A stretch of DNA of 34,672 nt from JBOGEN01 sp050743265 (GCA_050743265.1 JBOGEN010000033.1:1-34672); one strand, 5' to 3'. Numbered from the stretch's first letter, positions 1 through 10,780 are shown. Notes: generated by a model not told the origin, from the letters alone. A program made the numbers and translations.

Positions 1-152
1 GCGCGGCGCTGGCCGACGTCCTCGCGGTGGTGCCCCCCGGCTGGTCCGGCGGGCCCGTCCAGCTGCTCGCGCTGCCCGGGCGGTACCCCGACCCGTGGGC
101 GGAGAGCGAGGACGCCGAGGGGCGGGCGGCGCTCGCCGCACGGAGGGGCTGA
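1..152 (+). CDS. C-terminal fragment of an unrecognised protein
   Basis: An open frame enters from the left edge (first full codon at 3) and ends in TGA at 150-152, leaving about 49 residues. The fragment is rich in Ala, Gly and Pro and holds the stretches VVPPGW and LLALPGRYPDPW. Codon third positions are almost all G or C, as in a real gene of this genome. Its stop lies 5 nt before the GTG of the next methyltransferase, so the two are probably co-transcribed. I do not recognise the family from so short a tail. The GH57 or glycosyltransferase genes that accompany Rv3030-like methyltransferases elsewhere are a possibility I cannot support from sequence. Confidence 0.6.
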   Translation, partial: AALADVLAVVPPGWSGGPVQLLALPGRYPDPWAESEDAEGRAALAARRG

Positions 153-157
153 GACCC

Positions 158-922
158 GTGCGGCTGCCGCTGACCGGCGAGCGCACCCTGCCAGGCATCT
201 GGCACGAGAACTACTGGTTCCGCCGGCACGAGGCCGCGTACCTGGCTGTCGCGGAGTACCTGACCGTCGCGGACACGGGGGAGCCGGCGGTGGTGCCCGG
301 CAGCGTCCTGCTCGAGGCCGGCTGCGGCGAGGGGTACGGCGCCGCCCTGCTGCGGCAGCGGACGGGGGCACGCGTCGCCGCCTTCGACTACGACGCGGCC
401 AGCCTCGACCACGTGGCCGCCACCTACCCGGACGTCCAGCCGGTCCGCGCCAACCTCGTCGCGCTGCCCGTCGGGGACGCGGTCGCCGACGCCGTCGTCA
501 GCATGCAGGTGGTCGAGCACCTGTGGGACCAGGAGGCGTTCGTCACCGAGTGCGCGCGCGTGCTGCGCCCCGGGGGCACGCTGGTGATGAGCACGCCGAA
601 CCGGGTGACGTTCAGCCCCGCGGGGGCGCCGCGCAACCCCTTCCACGCCCGCGAGCTGGACGCCGGTGAGCTGCGCGCGCTGGTGTCGCCGTCCCTCGAC
701 GTCGTACGGGTCGACGGGCTGGACCACGGGCGACGCCTCGACGCGGCCGAGCGCGACCTCGGCGACCTCGTCCGCGCCCAGGCGGCGAGCCCGCCGGACA
801 CCTGGCCCGCGGCGCTGCACGGGCTCGTCGCCTCGGTCACGGTGGAGGACTTCGTGCTCGCGTCGGACGACCTCGACGCCTCGCGGGACCTCGTGCTCGT
901 CGCTGTGCGGCCCGCACCATGA
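158..922 (+). CDS. Class I SAM-dependent methyltransferase (Rv3030-like)
   Basis: A 254-residue cytosolic methyltransferase with a Rossmann fold. The SAM-binding motif I is LLEAGCGEGYG (about 51-61), an acidic residue follows in FDYD (76-79), then VVEHL (118-122) and LRPGGTLVMSTPN (136-148). The frame is open upstream to 95, but GTG 158 is preferred because it follows the previous stop by 5 nt and the protein then begins VRLPLTGERTLPG, a natural N-terminus. The family resembles Rv3030 of the mycobacterial methylglucose lipopolysaccharide locus, which is thought to methylate an alpha-glucan. That role is an inference here, helped by the acyltransferase, second methyltransferase and hydratase nearby and by the glucan genes 5 kb downstream. 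The acceptor cannot be read from sequence. Confidence 0.85.
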   Translation: MRLPLTGERTLPGIWHENYWFRRHEAAYLAVAEYLTVADTGEPAVVPGSVLLEAGCGEGYGAALLRQRTGARVAAFDYDAASLDHVAATYPDVQPVRANLVALPVGDAVADAVVSMQVVEHLWDQEAFVTECARVLRPGGTLVMSTPNRVTFSPAGAPRNPFHARELDAGELRALVSPSLDVVRVDGLDHGRRLDAAERDLGDLVRAQAASPPDTWPAALHGLVASVTVEDFVLASDDLDASRDLVLVAVRPAP

Positions 923-927
923 TCGGC

Positions 928-941
928 TAGCGTCCGCCCTC
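928..941 (+). promoter_or_regulatory. Candidate leaderless -10 box for the DUF885 gene
   Basis: TAGCGT at 928-933 fits the actinobacterial -10 consensus TANNNT. It lies 8 nt before ATG 942, which would put the transcription start at or next to the A of ATG. No convincing -35 is visible. There is no Shine-Dalgarno before this ATG, which fits a leaderless transcript independent of the upstream methyltransferase gene. Confidence 0.4.
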
Positions 942-2486
942 ATGGAACCGCGTCTGCGCGCCGTCTGCGACCTGCTCGTGCCCGGTGTCCGCGAGGGCTC
1001 CGGGCTGCACGAGTACGACGGGGAGATCGCCGACCTCTCCCCCGCCGGCGTCGACACCGCGCTGGCCCGGCTGCGCGTCGGTAGCCCGCTGCCCGCCGCG
1101 CACGACGAGGCGCACCTCACCGCGTTCGAGAACGGCCTGCGGGTCGCGTACGGCGAGTACGCGGCGCACCGCCGCAACCCGCTCGTCCATCTCGACAACC
1201 TCGACCTGGCCTGCTACGACCGCCCGTACGCGCCGGAAGCCGAGCGGGCGGAGGCCCGCAGCCAGCACCTGCGCCGCTGGCCGGACGCGGTGGACATGGC
1301 CATCGCGTCCCTGGACGCGGTGAGCGCCCCGGTCGCGGAGTCCCTGCTCGAGGCCACGAAAGGTCTGGCCGCCGGGCTGGACGCCGACGCCGGACCGGAC
1401 GAGGCGGCCGCGCTGGCGGCGCACGCCCGGCTGGTGGCCCACGTGGCGCACGCCGCCGAGACCGGCGACCCCGACCCGTCCGTGGGTGGGCGAACACTCG
1501 CACGCCTGATGGGGGCGCCCGAGGGGCTCGAAGTCGACCTGGACGACATCGCCGATCGCGCGGACGCGGAGCGCGACCGCCTGCGGGCGATGCTGGACGA
1601 GGCCTGCCGGGCGCTGGACCCGACGGCCACCACCCCTGAGCTCGTCGCGTCGCTGCAGCGGGACCATCCCGACGCCGCCGACGTGCTGGACGAGGCGCGC
1701 GCGCTGACCGCCGAGGTGCTCGCGTTCTCCTCGGAGCGGCGGCTGGCCCCGTACCTCGACGGGGTGTGCGAGGTCGGGCCCGCGCCGGAGTCGCGCCGGT
1801 GGGCGGTGGCGATGATGTCGTGGTCCGCGCCGGGTGAGCCGGACGGGCCGTCCTGGTACCACGTCACCCCGCCGGACGCCTCCTGGCCCGCCGAGGACGT
1901 GGAGTCGTGGCTGGAGGTGTTCAGCCGCACCACGTTGCCCGCGGTGACCGTGCACGAGGTCGCGCCCGGGCACTTCGCCCACGGGCGTGCCCTGCGCCGG
2001 GCGTCCACGCCGGTACGCCGCCTGCTGCACTCGATGGCGTTCGCGGAGGGCTGGGCGCATTACGTCGAGGAGGTGTGCGTCGAGGAGGGCTTCCGCGCCG
2101 GGGACCCGCGCTACGCGATCGGCGTGTGCGTCGAGGCCCTCGTCCGTGTCACCCGGCTCGCCTGCGCGCTCGGGCTGCACACCGGCGCGATGACGGTGCC
2201 GGAGGCCGCTACCCGCTTCACCGAGGATGCCTTCCTCTCCGGCCAGGCCGCGCTGTCGGAGGCCAGGCGCGGCACGTTCGACCCGACGTACGGGTGCTAC
2301 ACCTGGGGCAAGCTCGCGATCCTCGAGCTGCGCGAGGAGGCGCGGGCACGCTGGGGCACCGGGTTCGGGCTGCCGAGGTTCCACACGGCGATGCTCGCGC
2401 TCGGCAGCCCGCCGCTCGGTCTGCTGGGCGCGGCTCTGGACGAGGTCGTCCCGTTCGACACCCCTGCCAGCCGAGCCGGCAGCTAG
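942..2486 (+). CDS. DUF885 family protein, putative zinc metallopeptidase
   Basis: A 514-residue protein of the DUF885 family. The diagnostic HEVAPGH sequence (residues 338-344) is an HExxxGH-type metal site, and EGWAHYVEE (369-377) supplies the usual downstream glutamate and histidine. No signal peptide or membrane segment is seen, so it is probably cytosolic. Family members are assumed to be metallopeptidases, but substrates are mostly unknown. ATG 942 is chosen because translation from there begins MEPRLRAVCDLL and the earlier part of the open frame overlaps the preceding gene. The TAG stop is shared with the convergent acyltransferase gene through one palindromic CTAG (2483-2486). It has no obvious functional link to its neighbours. 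Confidence 0.85.
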   Translation: MEPRLRAVCDLLVPGVREGSGLHEYDGEIADLSPAGVDTALARLRVGSPLPAAHDEAHLTAFENGLRVAYGEYAAHRRNPLVHLDNLDLACYDRPYAPEAERAEARSQHLRRWPDAVDMAIASLDAVSAPVAESLLEATKGLAAGLDADAGPDEAAALAAHARLVAHVAHAAETGDPDPSVGGRTLARLMGAPEGLEVDLDDIADRADAERDRLRAMLDEACRALDPTATTPELVASLQRDHPDAADVLDEARALTAEVLAFSSERRLAPYLDGVCEVGPAPESRRWAVAMMSWSAPGEPDGPSWYHVTPPDASWPAEDVESWLEVFSRTTLPAVTVHEVAPGHFAHGRALRRASTPVRRLLHSMAFAEGWAHYVEEVCVEEGFRAGDPRYAIGVCVEALVRVTRLACALGLHTGAMTVPEAATRFTEDAFLSGQAALSEARRGTFDPTYGCYTWGKLAILELREEARARWGTGFGLPRFHTAMLALGSPPLGLLGAALDEVVPFDTPASRAGS

Positions 2487-3187
2487 CGTCCGCCGACCAC
2501 GCGCCGCCGCGCCCGCGGACGGGCGGCCGCGCGCCAGGCGGTGTCCCGCGCTGCGGAGTCTGGCTCGCTTCGCCGGTCCCGCAGCACCCGGGCGGGGATG
2601 CCCCCGACGACGGCGTACGCGGGGACGTCACGGGTGACCACGCTGTTGGCGGCGAGCACCGCGCCCCGGCCCACCATCGCGCCGCGGGTGACGGTCACCT
2701 TGGTGCCGACCCACACGTCGGGCCCGATGCGTACCGGCGACTTGACGATGCCCTGGTCCTTGATCGGGGTGTCCAGGTCGTCGGTGCGGTGGTCGAAGTC
2801 GCACACGTACACCCAGTCCGAGACGAGCGTGGACGCGCCGATCTCCACGTCGAGCCAGCAGTTGACCTGGCTGTCGCGTCCGATCACGACCTTGTCCCCG
2901 AGGCGGAGGGTGCCCTCGTGCGCGCGCAGGGCGCTGCGGTCGCCGAGGTGCACCCAGCGGCCCAGCACCAGCCGGCCATAGCCGGGACGTACCTCCACCT
3001 GCACGCCGCGCCCGAGGAACACGAAGCCCTCGGTGACCACGTGCGGGTGGCGCAGGCGGAACACGAGGAAGCGCCAGTACCGCACGAGGTGGTACGGGGT
3101 CACGGCCCGGTGCCGCAGCACCCACCGCAGGCTCGACCACGTCCAGAAGCGCACACGGCGGGGAACCCCGACCCGCTCGGCTGCCAT
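2483..3187 (-). CDS. Left-handed beta-helix O-acyltransferase (LbetaH, WbbJ/maltose-acetyltransferase type)
   Basis: A 234-residue protein. After a basic N-terminal segment rich in Trp and Arg (1-50) come hexapeptide-repeat coils from about 58 to 200, including LGDKVVIG, VEIGAS and VRIGPDVWVGTKVTVTRGA, closing with the typical end cap VVTRDVPAYAVVGGIPARVL. The histidine in CDFDHRTDD (His133) is the likely catalytic base. Such enzymes transfer acetyl or short acyl groups from acyl-CoA to sugar hydroxyls. The start could be ATG 3187 or GTG 3193. Either lies within 8 nt of the stop of the upstream methyltransferase, so it is the last gene of a three-gene operon. Rv3034c, a related protein, lies in the mycobacterial methylglucan locus. 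A role in acylating a glycan is inferred. Confidence 0.85.
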   Translation of the reverse strand: MAAERVGVPRRVRFWTWSSLRWVLRHRAVTPYHLVRYWRFLVFRLRHPHVVTEGFVFLGRGVQVEVRPGYGRLVLGRWVHLGDRSALRAHEGTLRLGDKVVIGRDSQVNCWLDVEIGASTLVSDWVYVCDFDHRTDDLDTPIKDQGIVKSPVRIGPDVWVGTKVTVTRGAMVGRGAVLAANSVVTRDVPAYAVVGGIPARVLRDRRSEPDSAARDTAWRAAARPRARRRVVGGR

Positions 3188-3194
3188 GGCCACG

Positions 3195-4190
3195 TCAGGC
3201 CTTCGTTCCCGTGAGCAGCACGTTGTAGAAGAAGCGGCTCGGCACGACCCGGCGCAGCACCACGGCGTCCAGCGTGGAGAGGCGTTGCCACGAGCGGTAC
3301 GCAAAGGTCGCCCACCCCCACCCGAGCCGGTCAGGGTTCACCGCGCATTCGAACGTCCGCACCGGCCACCCGAACACGGCGGCGGACAGCTCCTCGGTCA
3401 CGGTGCGGACGTCCGACGCACCCGCCCGCTCGGCGGTACGCGCCAGCGCGGCCGGGTCGAACGTGTGCAGGTCGACCACGGACTCCAGCGCCTCCGCCTC
3501 GGAGGAGGCGGCCAGCTCGTCCTCCGGGCGGGCCCAGTCGCGCAGCCACGGCAGCCGGGTCGCGCGCGTGGTGACCTCCCAGGTCAGGCGCCCCAGGCGA
3601 CGGGCGTACCAGTCGCCGATCCGGGTCGGCTCACCGGCGAAGGCGAACCTCCCGCCCGGCCGCAGCACCCGGACGACCTCGCGGAGGGCCTGCTCGACGT
3701 CCGGGATGTGGTGCAGCATCGCGTGGCCCACGACGAGGTCGAACGTGTCGTCGTCGTACGGCAGCGACTCCGCGTCGGCGACCCGGCCCTCGATCTCGTA
3801 GCCGAGCTGTGCGGCGTTGGCCTTGGCCGTCTCGACCATGCCCGCACTGATGTCGGTGACGTGCCCCTCGCCCACGACACCGGCCTGCTTGAGGTTGAGC
3901 AGGAAGAAGCCCGTCCCCGCGCCGACCTCGAGCACCCGGGCGTACGGCCAGCCGGCCTCGCCCGCCACGGCCGTGAAACGGTCCCGCGCGTAGGCGATGC
4001 AGCGCTCGTCGTAGGAGATGGACCACTTGTCGTCGTAGCTGCCCGCCTCGGCGTCGTGGTAGAGGACGTTGGCGAGCTTCGGGTCGGACCAGGCGGCGCT
4101 GACGTCGCCGCCGCCGGGACCGGACGCGGGTCCGTCCCAGGCCTCGGCAGTCTCAGCCGTCTCGGCAGTCGTGTTCCCGGGTGTGCTCAC
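3195..4190 (-). CDS. Class I SAM-dependent methyltransferase (UbiE/Rv3037c-like)
   Basis: A 331-residue methyltransferase. Motif I is VLEVGAGTGFF (87-97), followed by the acidic site VTDIS, the acceptor-loop region LPYDDDTFDLVVGHAMLHHI and the motif LRPGGRFAFAGEP. The first 30 residues are low-complexity, with TAETAETAEA encoded by short repeats at 4141-4171. The long open frame continues upstream to 4640, but that part lies over the hydratase gene. The start is GTG 4190, whose GTGA overlaps the hydratase stop by 4 nt, a translational-coupling arrangement. The C-terminal 130 residues, rich in Arg and Trp, resemble the actinobacterial family placed next to echA17 in mycobacteria (Rv3037c/Rv3038c). 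The substrate is unknown; a sugar or lipid hydroxyl is plausible from context. Confidence 0.83.
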   Translation of the reverse strand: MSTPGNTTAETAETAEAWDGPASGPGGGDVSAAWSDPKLANVLYHDAEAGSYDDKWSISYDERCIAYARDRFTAVAGEAGWPYARVLEVGAGTGFFLLNLKQAGVVGEGHVTDISAGMVETAKANAAQLGYEIEGRVADAESLPYDDDTFDLVVGHAMLHHIPDVEQALREVVRVLRPGGRFAFAGEPTRIGDWYARRLGRLTWEVTTRATRLPWLRDWARPEDELAASSEAEALESVVDLHTFDPAALARTAERAGASDVRTVTEELSAAVFGWPVRTFECAVNPDRLGWGWATFAYRSWQRLSTLDAVVLRRVVPSRFFYNVLLTGTKA

Positions 4191-4966
4191 CGGCCCACGA
4201 ACTCCGCCTTGCCCGGACCCCTCTCGACGAACGAGGTCATGCCGATCGCCCGGTCCTCCGTGGCGAAGAGCCCGGCGAACTGGGCACGCTCGATCTCCAA
4301 GCCGGTCCCGAGGTCGGTCTCCAGACCCGCGTCCACGGCCTGCTTCGCCGCACGCAGGGCGTACGCGGGGCCGTCCACGAAGCGCCGCGCCCAGGCGAGC
4401 GCCGTGTCGTACACCTCGGCCGCCGGGACGACCTGGTCGACGAGCCCGACCCGCTGACCCTCCTCGGCGCCGACGAAACGGCCGGTGAAGATGATGTCCT
4501 TCGCCCGGGCCGGGCCGACGAGGCGGGCGAGCCGCTGGGTTCCCCCGGCGCCGGGGATGATGCCGAGCAGGATCTCCGGCTGGCCGAGCTTCGCGTCGTC
4601 GGCGGCGACGCGGATGTCGGCGCAGAGCGCGAGCTCGCATCCGCCGCCGAGGGCGTACCCGGTGACCGCCGCGACCACCGGCTTGGGGATGGAGGCGACG
4701 GCCGTGAACGCGGACTGCAGCCCGCCGGAGCGCTCGACCATGTCCGTGTAGGACATGTCGGCCATCTCCTTGACGTCCGCCCCGGCCGCGAAGACCTTCT
4801 CCCCGCCGTAGACGACCACGGCACGGACGTCGGCCCGCTCGCCCGCCTCCGTCGCGGCCGCCCGGATCTGCTCCTGGACGGCGACGTTGAGGGCGTTCAT
4901 CGGGGGCCGGTCCAGCCGGATCGTGCCGATCCCGTCGGAGACGTCCAGCCGTACGAACTCGCCCAC
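4187..4966 (-). CDS. Enoyl-CoA hydratase/isomerase (crotonase family)
   Basis: A 259-residue crotonase. The oxyanion-hole segment AAGADVKEM (60-68), the GYALGGGCELAL helix (103-114) and QPEILLGIIPGAGGTQRL (129-146) are intact. Both catalytic glutamates are present (Glu111 and Glu131), so it should be a true hydratase that adds water across trans-2-enoyl-CoA, not just an isomerase or decarboxylase relative. GTG 4966 is chosen over an ATG at 5041 because GGAGG (4971-4975) sits 4 nt upstream and the resulting length matches the family. It is the first gene of a three-gene operon with the methyltransferase and acyltransferase. It could also serve the C4 acyl-CoA route encoded 20 kb away. It resembles mycobacterial EchA17. 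Confidence 0.92.
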   Translation of the reverse strand: MGEFVRLDVSDGIGTIRLDRPPMNALNVAVQEQIRAAATEAGERADVRAVVVYGGEKVFAAGADVKEMADMSYTDMVERSGGLQSAFTAVASIPKPVVAAVTGYALGGGCELALCADIRVAADDAKLGQPEILLGIIPGAGGTQRLARLVGPARAKDIIFTGRFVGAEEGQRVGLVDQVVPAAEVYDTALAWARRFVDGPAYALRAAKQAVDAGLETDLGTGLEIERAQFAGLFATEDRAIGMTSFVERGPGKAEFVGR

Positions 4967-4970
4967 TGAT

Positions 4971-4975
4971 CCTCC
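4971..4975 (-). promoter_or_regulatory. Ribosome binding site deciding the hydratase start
   Basis: GGAGG on the minus strand, 4 nt before GTG 4966. The alternative in-frame ATG at 5041 would add 25 low-complexity residues not found in crotonases. Confidence 0.7.
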
Positions 4976-5065
4976 CTGGTCCGGTGGCTCGCCCGAGCGT
5001 AACGAGGGCAGTCCGGACGGTGAGGAGGAGGCTGCCGTCAAGCGAGAGCCGTCAGCTCGACGGGG

Positions 5066-5857
5066 TCAGACCTGGCGCCAGATCGAGGACGGGACAGAGA
5101 TGCAGCCGGCCGGGCGGCCCACGCGGGCGAGCCCGGCGCGGTCGCCGGAGCGGTAGTACGTGCGGGTGCGGCGCAAGATCGTCGGGTACATGATCTCGCT
5201 GGTCGCGCCGACGTGCTGGAGGCCCATCACATGGCCCAGCTCGTGCATGAGCAGGGCACCGCGGGTCGACCCCGACCCGAAGCCGGAGCGGAAGGCCCGG
5301 TTCTGGGCCGAGTTGAGGACGACGAAGCCGCGCCCGATCGGAGCCACGTAGCGGCCGCTCTTCGTGCTGTTGTGCGTCTTGTACACGTAGCCGCCGGTGC
5401 CCGCGGCCCAGCCCGAGCCGGAGCCGCCGAGCAGGTTCGACCGCGCGGACGACTTCGACTGGCGTACCCAGGCGATGACGATCTCGGTCGACTGCTGGCG
5501 GTCCCACCACTTCGCCGAGCTGGTGCTGCGGGGAACCTGGGTGGTACCCCCCTCGTAGGTGAAGTGGATCCCGGTCGCCGAGCTCACCCTTGCCACGGCG
5601 CCCTTGACGTCACGCAGCGCGGCCGACCTCGCCGCCGACGAGCTCCCTGCGTACGTGAGGTTGGCCTTGTACGTGACCTCCGTCTGGCACGGGTTCCAGC
5701 GGACGACGGGATCCCCCCGCCTCTCGGTGGCACGATCGAGCCGGTAGTCCGACTTGCCCGCCTCGGCCGGGAGCGAGACCGCAGTCACGGCGAGGACGAG
5801 CGGCACCATCGCCAGCACGCTGGCCGCGCGGCGGGGCAAGCGGCGGGGGGCGGTCAT
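5066..5857 (-). CDS. Secreted metzincin (matrixin-like) zinc protease
   Basis: A 263-residue exported protease. Arg-rich residues 1-11 and a hydrophobic core (about 12-29) ending in LPAEA form a Sec signal peptide with likely cleavage near residue 33. The mature part carries HELGHVMGLQHVG (205-217), the HExxHxxGxxH zinc motif in which Glu206 is the catalytic base. SEIMYP (220-225) supplies the Met-turn expected of metzincins. No prodomain, anchoring helix or sorting signal is seen, so the enzyme is probably released. It has two cysteines, near residues 57 and 255, which could pair. The gene is monocistronic, 99 nt from the hydratase operon and divergent from glgX. The substrate is unknown; a related family is common in soil actinobacteria. 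Confidence 0.88.
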   Translation of the reverse strand: MTAPRRLPRRAASVLAMVPLVLAVTAVSLPAEAGKSDYRLDRATERRGDPVVRWNPCQTEVTYKANLTYAGSSSAARSAALRDVKGAVARVSSATGIHFTYEGGTTQVPRSTSSAKWWDRQQSTEIVIAWVRQSKSSARSNLLGGSGSGWAAGTGGYVYKTHNSTKSGRYVAPIGRGFVVLNSAQNRAFRSGFGSGSTRGALLMHELGHVMGLQHVGATSEIMYPTILRRTRTYYRSGDRAGLARVGRPAGCISVPSSIWRQV

Positions 5858-5986
5858 CGCGGGCCTCGGGGTCTGTCGGGGTCACGGGCGAGGCCGGGCG
5901 CGGGGTACCGCTCCCGTCCTCCCCTGTGCCATCGGTCCGGGCGCGGGCGTCCTTGAGCCGGGACCGTCCGGCAGACTGGGCCGACA

Positions 5987-8176
<2,190 letters not shown>

Positions 8177-8206
8177 GCCGGTCCCGCAGCGCGGATCCCA
8201 GGCGCG

Positions 8207-10780
8207 TCAGGGTGTGGCGACCAGGCCCAGCTCGGGCTCGGTCGCGAGCAGGGGGTGCCGGGGCAGCACCCGGACGGTGTAGCCGAACCCGCCGGTGCGG
8301 TCGAGCGGCACCTCGCCCTCGTACCGGTACCGTCCGCCCTCGTACCGCTCGGCGACCGCGAGCGACATCACCGACGGGACCTGCAGCTGGTCGGACTCGT
8401 CCACCCGGCCGTAGACGCCCTGCACGTCCACGTCGTCCGGCGAGAGCGCGCCCAGCGAGACGACCGCGCGCAAGGTCAGCGTGCCCCCGAGCTCGGTGAC
8501 GTCGCCCACCCCGCTCGACTCGACGTGCTCGACCCGGACGTCGCCCCAGGCCCCGCGGACGCTCTCCTTCCACACCGCGAGCTCCCGGGCGGCGGCCCGG
8601 CCGTCCACCTGGAGGCTGCGCGCCGACAGTGCCGCCGGGGCGTAGAGGTCGCGCACATAGTCGCGCACCATCCGGGAGGCGAGCACCTTCGGGCCCAGCG
8701 TGCGCAGGGTGTGCCGCACCATCTCCAGCCAGCGCAGGGGCAGCCCGTCCGCCCCGCGCGAGTAGAACCGCGGGGCCACGGTGTTCTCCACGAGGTCGTA
8801 CAGGGCGGTGGCCTCGAGGTCGTCCCGCTGGTCGGTGTCGTCCACGCCCTCGGCGGACGGGATCGCCCAGCCGTTCTCCCCGTCGTACCACTCGTCCCAC
8901 CAGCCGTCGCGGATGGAGAGGTTGAGACACCCGTTGAGCGCGGCCTTCATGCCGGACGTCCCGCAGGCCTCATACGGCCGGAGCGGGTTGTTGAGCCACA
9001 CGTCGCACCCCGGGTAGAGGACGCGGGCCATGCCGATGTCGTAGTCCGGCAGGAACACGATGCGGTGGCGCACCTCGGGGTCGTCGGAGAAGCGCACGAT
9101 CTCCTGGATGAGCCGCTTGCCCCCGTCGTCGGCGGGGTGCGCCTTGCCGGCGATCACGAGCTGCACCGGGCGCTCCGGGTGGAGCAGCAGGCGCTTCAGC
9201 CGGTCCCGGTCGCGCAGCATCAGCGTGAGCCGCTTGTACGACGGGACCCGCCGAGCGAACCCGATCGTCAGCACGTCCGGGTCGAGGATCGTGTGCGTCC
9301 AGCCGAGCTCGGCTTCGCTGGCACCGCGCTGGCGCCACGAGGCGCGGACCCGGGTGCGTACGTCGTCGACGAGCGCGGCCCGCAACGCCCGGCGCAGCTG
9401 CCAGACGTCGGCGTCGGCGAGCTTGTCGATGGCCTCCCAGTTCTGCGCCTCCTCGACCAGCGACGGGCCGATCTCCCGGGACGCGAGGTCCAACACCTGA
9501 CGGGCCACCCACGTCGGCGCGTGGACGCCGTTGGTCACCGAGGTGATCGGCACGTCCCGGCCGTCGAACCCGGGCCACAGCCCGGAGAACATCTCCCGGC
9601 TCACGCTGCCGTGCAGCAGGCTCACCCCGTTGGCGCGCTGGGCGAGGCGCAGCCCCATCACGGCCATGTTGAACACCCCTGGGTCGCCCCCGGGCGGCTC
9701 GGCTCCGAGGTCGAGGATCCACTCCACCGGGACGCCGCGGCAGGCGTTGTCGCCGCCGAAGTGCGCGGCGATGAGGTCACGGGGGAACCTGTCGATGCCG
9801 GCAGGCACCGGCGTGTGCGTGGTGAAGACGGTGCCCGCCCGGACGGCCTCGCGGGCGGCCTCGACCGGCATCCCCTCGTCCTCGGTGAGCTCGCGGATAC
9901 GCTCGATCCCGAGGAACCCCGCGTGGCCCTCGTTGGTGTGGAACACCTCCGGGTCGGGCGCTCCGGTGAGCCGGCTGTACGCGCGCAGCGCGCGGACCCC
10001 GCCGATGCCGAGCAACATCTCCTGGAGGAGCCGGTGCTCCGTCCCGCCGCCGTACAGCCGGTCGGTCACGTCGCGCTCGGCCTGGGCGTTCTCCTCCACG
10101 TCCGAGTCGAGAAGCAGCAGCGGCACCCGGCCGACCTGCGCCCGCCACACGGCCGCGGCGAGCCGGCCACCCCCGGGGAGGCCGACGTACACGCGCAGCG
10201 GGGTGCCGTCGTCCTCGCGCAGCGGGACGAGGGGCAGCGCGTGCGGGTCGACCACGGGGTAGCGCTCGTGCTGCCAGCCTTCGCGCGACAGCGACTGGCG
10301 GAAGTAGCCGCGCCGGTACAGCAGCCCGACCCCGAGGATCGGCACGCCCAGGTCGCTCGCGGTCTTGAGGTGGTCGCCGGCGAGGATGCCGAGCCCGCCC
10401 GAGTACTGCGGCAGCACCTCGGTGATGCCGAACTCCGGGCTGAAGTACGCGATCGAGCGGGGTCGCCCGTTCACGCCCTCGGGCTGGCTCTGGTACCACC
10501 GGTCCCCGGTGAGGTACTCGTTCAGGTCGTCCATCGCGTCCGAGAGCCGCCGCAGGAACCGCCGGTCCTGGGCGAGCTCGTCGAAGCGGCTGCGCGGGAC
10601 CTCCGCCAGGAGACGTACCGGGTCACGCTCGCAGGCGTCCCACCGCTCGGGGTCGACCGAGGCGAACAGGTCGAGGGACTCCTGGTGCCAGGACCATCGC
10701 AGGTTGAGCACGAGGTCGCCGAGCGGGGCGAGGGGCTCGGGCAGCACGGGACGCACGGTGAACCGGCGGATCGCTCTCAC
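8207..10780 (-). CDS. glgP: Alpha-glucan phosphorylase GlgP (GT35)
   Basis: An 857-residue phosphorylase that releases glucose-1-phosphate from the non-reducing ends of alpha-1,4-glucan. The N-terminal 110 residues form the DUF3417 domain of the short bacterial and archaeal GT35 branch, followed by YFSPEFGITEVLPQYSGGLG. The pyridoxal-phosphate lysine is Lys612 in EACGTSGMKAALNG. FHTNEGHAGF and the RVPSYKRLTL segment are also conserved. The start is GTG 10780. TACGCT 8 nt upstream suggests a leaderless transcript. The gene diverges from the glgE operon across 170 nt, so synthesis and phosphorolysis of glucan share one control region. In Streptomyces the same pair sits next to glgE (SCO5443/SCO5444, from memory). 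Confidence 0.95.
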   Translation of the reverse strand: MRAIRRFTVRPVLPEPLAPLGDLVLNLRWSWHQESLDLFASVDPERWDACERDPVRLLAEVPRSRFDELAQDRRFLRRLSDAMDDLNEYLTGDRWYQSQPEGVNGRPRSIAYFSPEFGITEVLPQYSGGLGILAGDHLKTASDLGVPILGVGLLYRRGYFRQSLSREGWQHERYPVVDPHALPLVPLREDDGTPLRVYVGLPGGGRLAAAVWRAQVGRVPLLLLDSDVEENAQAERDVTDRLYGGGTEHRLLQEMLLGIGGVRALRAYSRLTGAPDPEVFHTNEGHAGFLGIERIRELTEDEGMPVEAAREAVRAGTVFTTHTPVPAGIDRFPRDLIAAHFGGDNACRGVPVEWILDLGAEPPGGDPGVFNMAVMGLRLAQRANGVSLLHGSVSREMFSGLWPGFDGRDVPITSVTNGVHAPTWVARQVLDLASREIGPSLVEEAQNWEAIDKLADADVWQLRRALRAALVDDVRTRVRASWRQRGASEAELGWTHTILDPDVLTIGFARRVPSYKRLTLMLRDRDRLKRLLLHPERPVQLVIAGKAHPADDGGKRLIQEIVRFSDDPEVRHRIVFLPDYDIGMARVLYPGCDVWLNNPLRPYEACGTSGMKAALNGCLNLSIRDGWWDEWYDGENGWAIPSAEGVDDTDQRDDLEATALYDLVENTVAPRFYSRGADGLPLRWLEMVRHTLRTLGPKVLASRMVRDYVRDLYAPAALSARSLQVDGRAAARELAVWKESVRGAWGDVRVEHVESSGVGDVTELGGTLTLRAVVSLGALSPDDVDVQGVYGRVDESDQLQVPSVMSLAVAERYEGGRYRYEGEVPLDRTGGFGYTVRVLPRHPLLATEPELGLVATP

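Noticed and set aside
927..2384. A 485-codon minus-strand frame opposite the DUF885 gene
   Set aside because: Low-complexity translation without domains; the plus-strand gene has the metal motif.
4191..4640. N-terminal extension of the methyltransferase, seemingly a fusion
   Set aside because: This stretch lies over the hydratase in another frame and translates to Arg/Pro-rich sequence; the GTG 4190 overlap start explains the gene.
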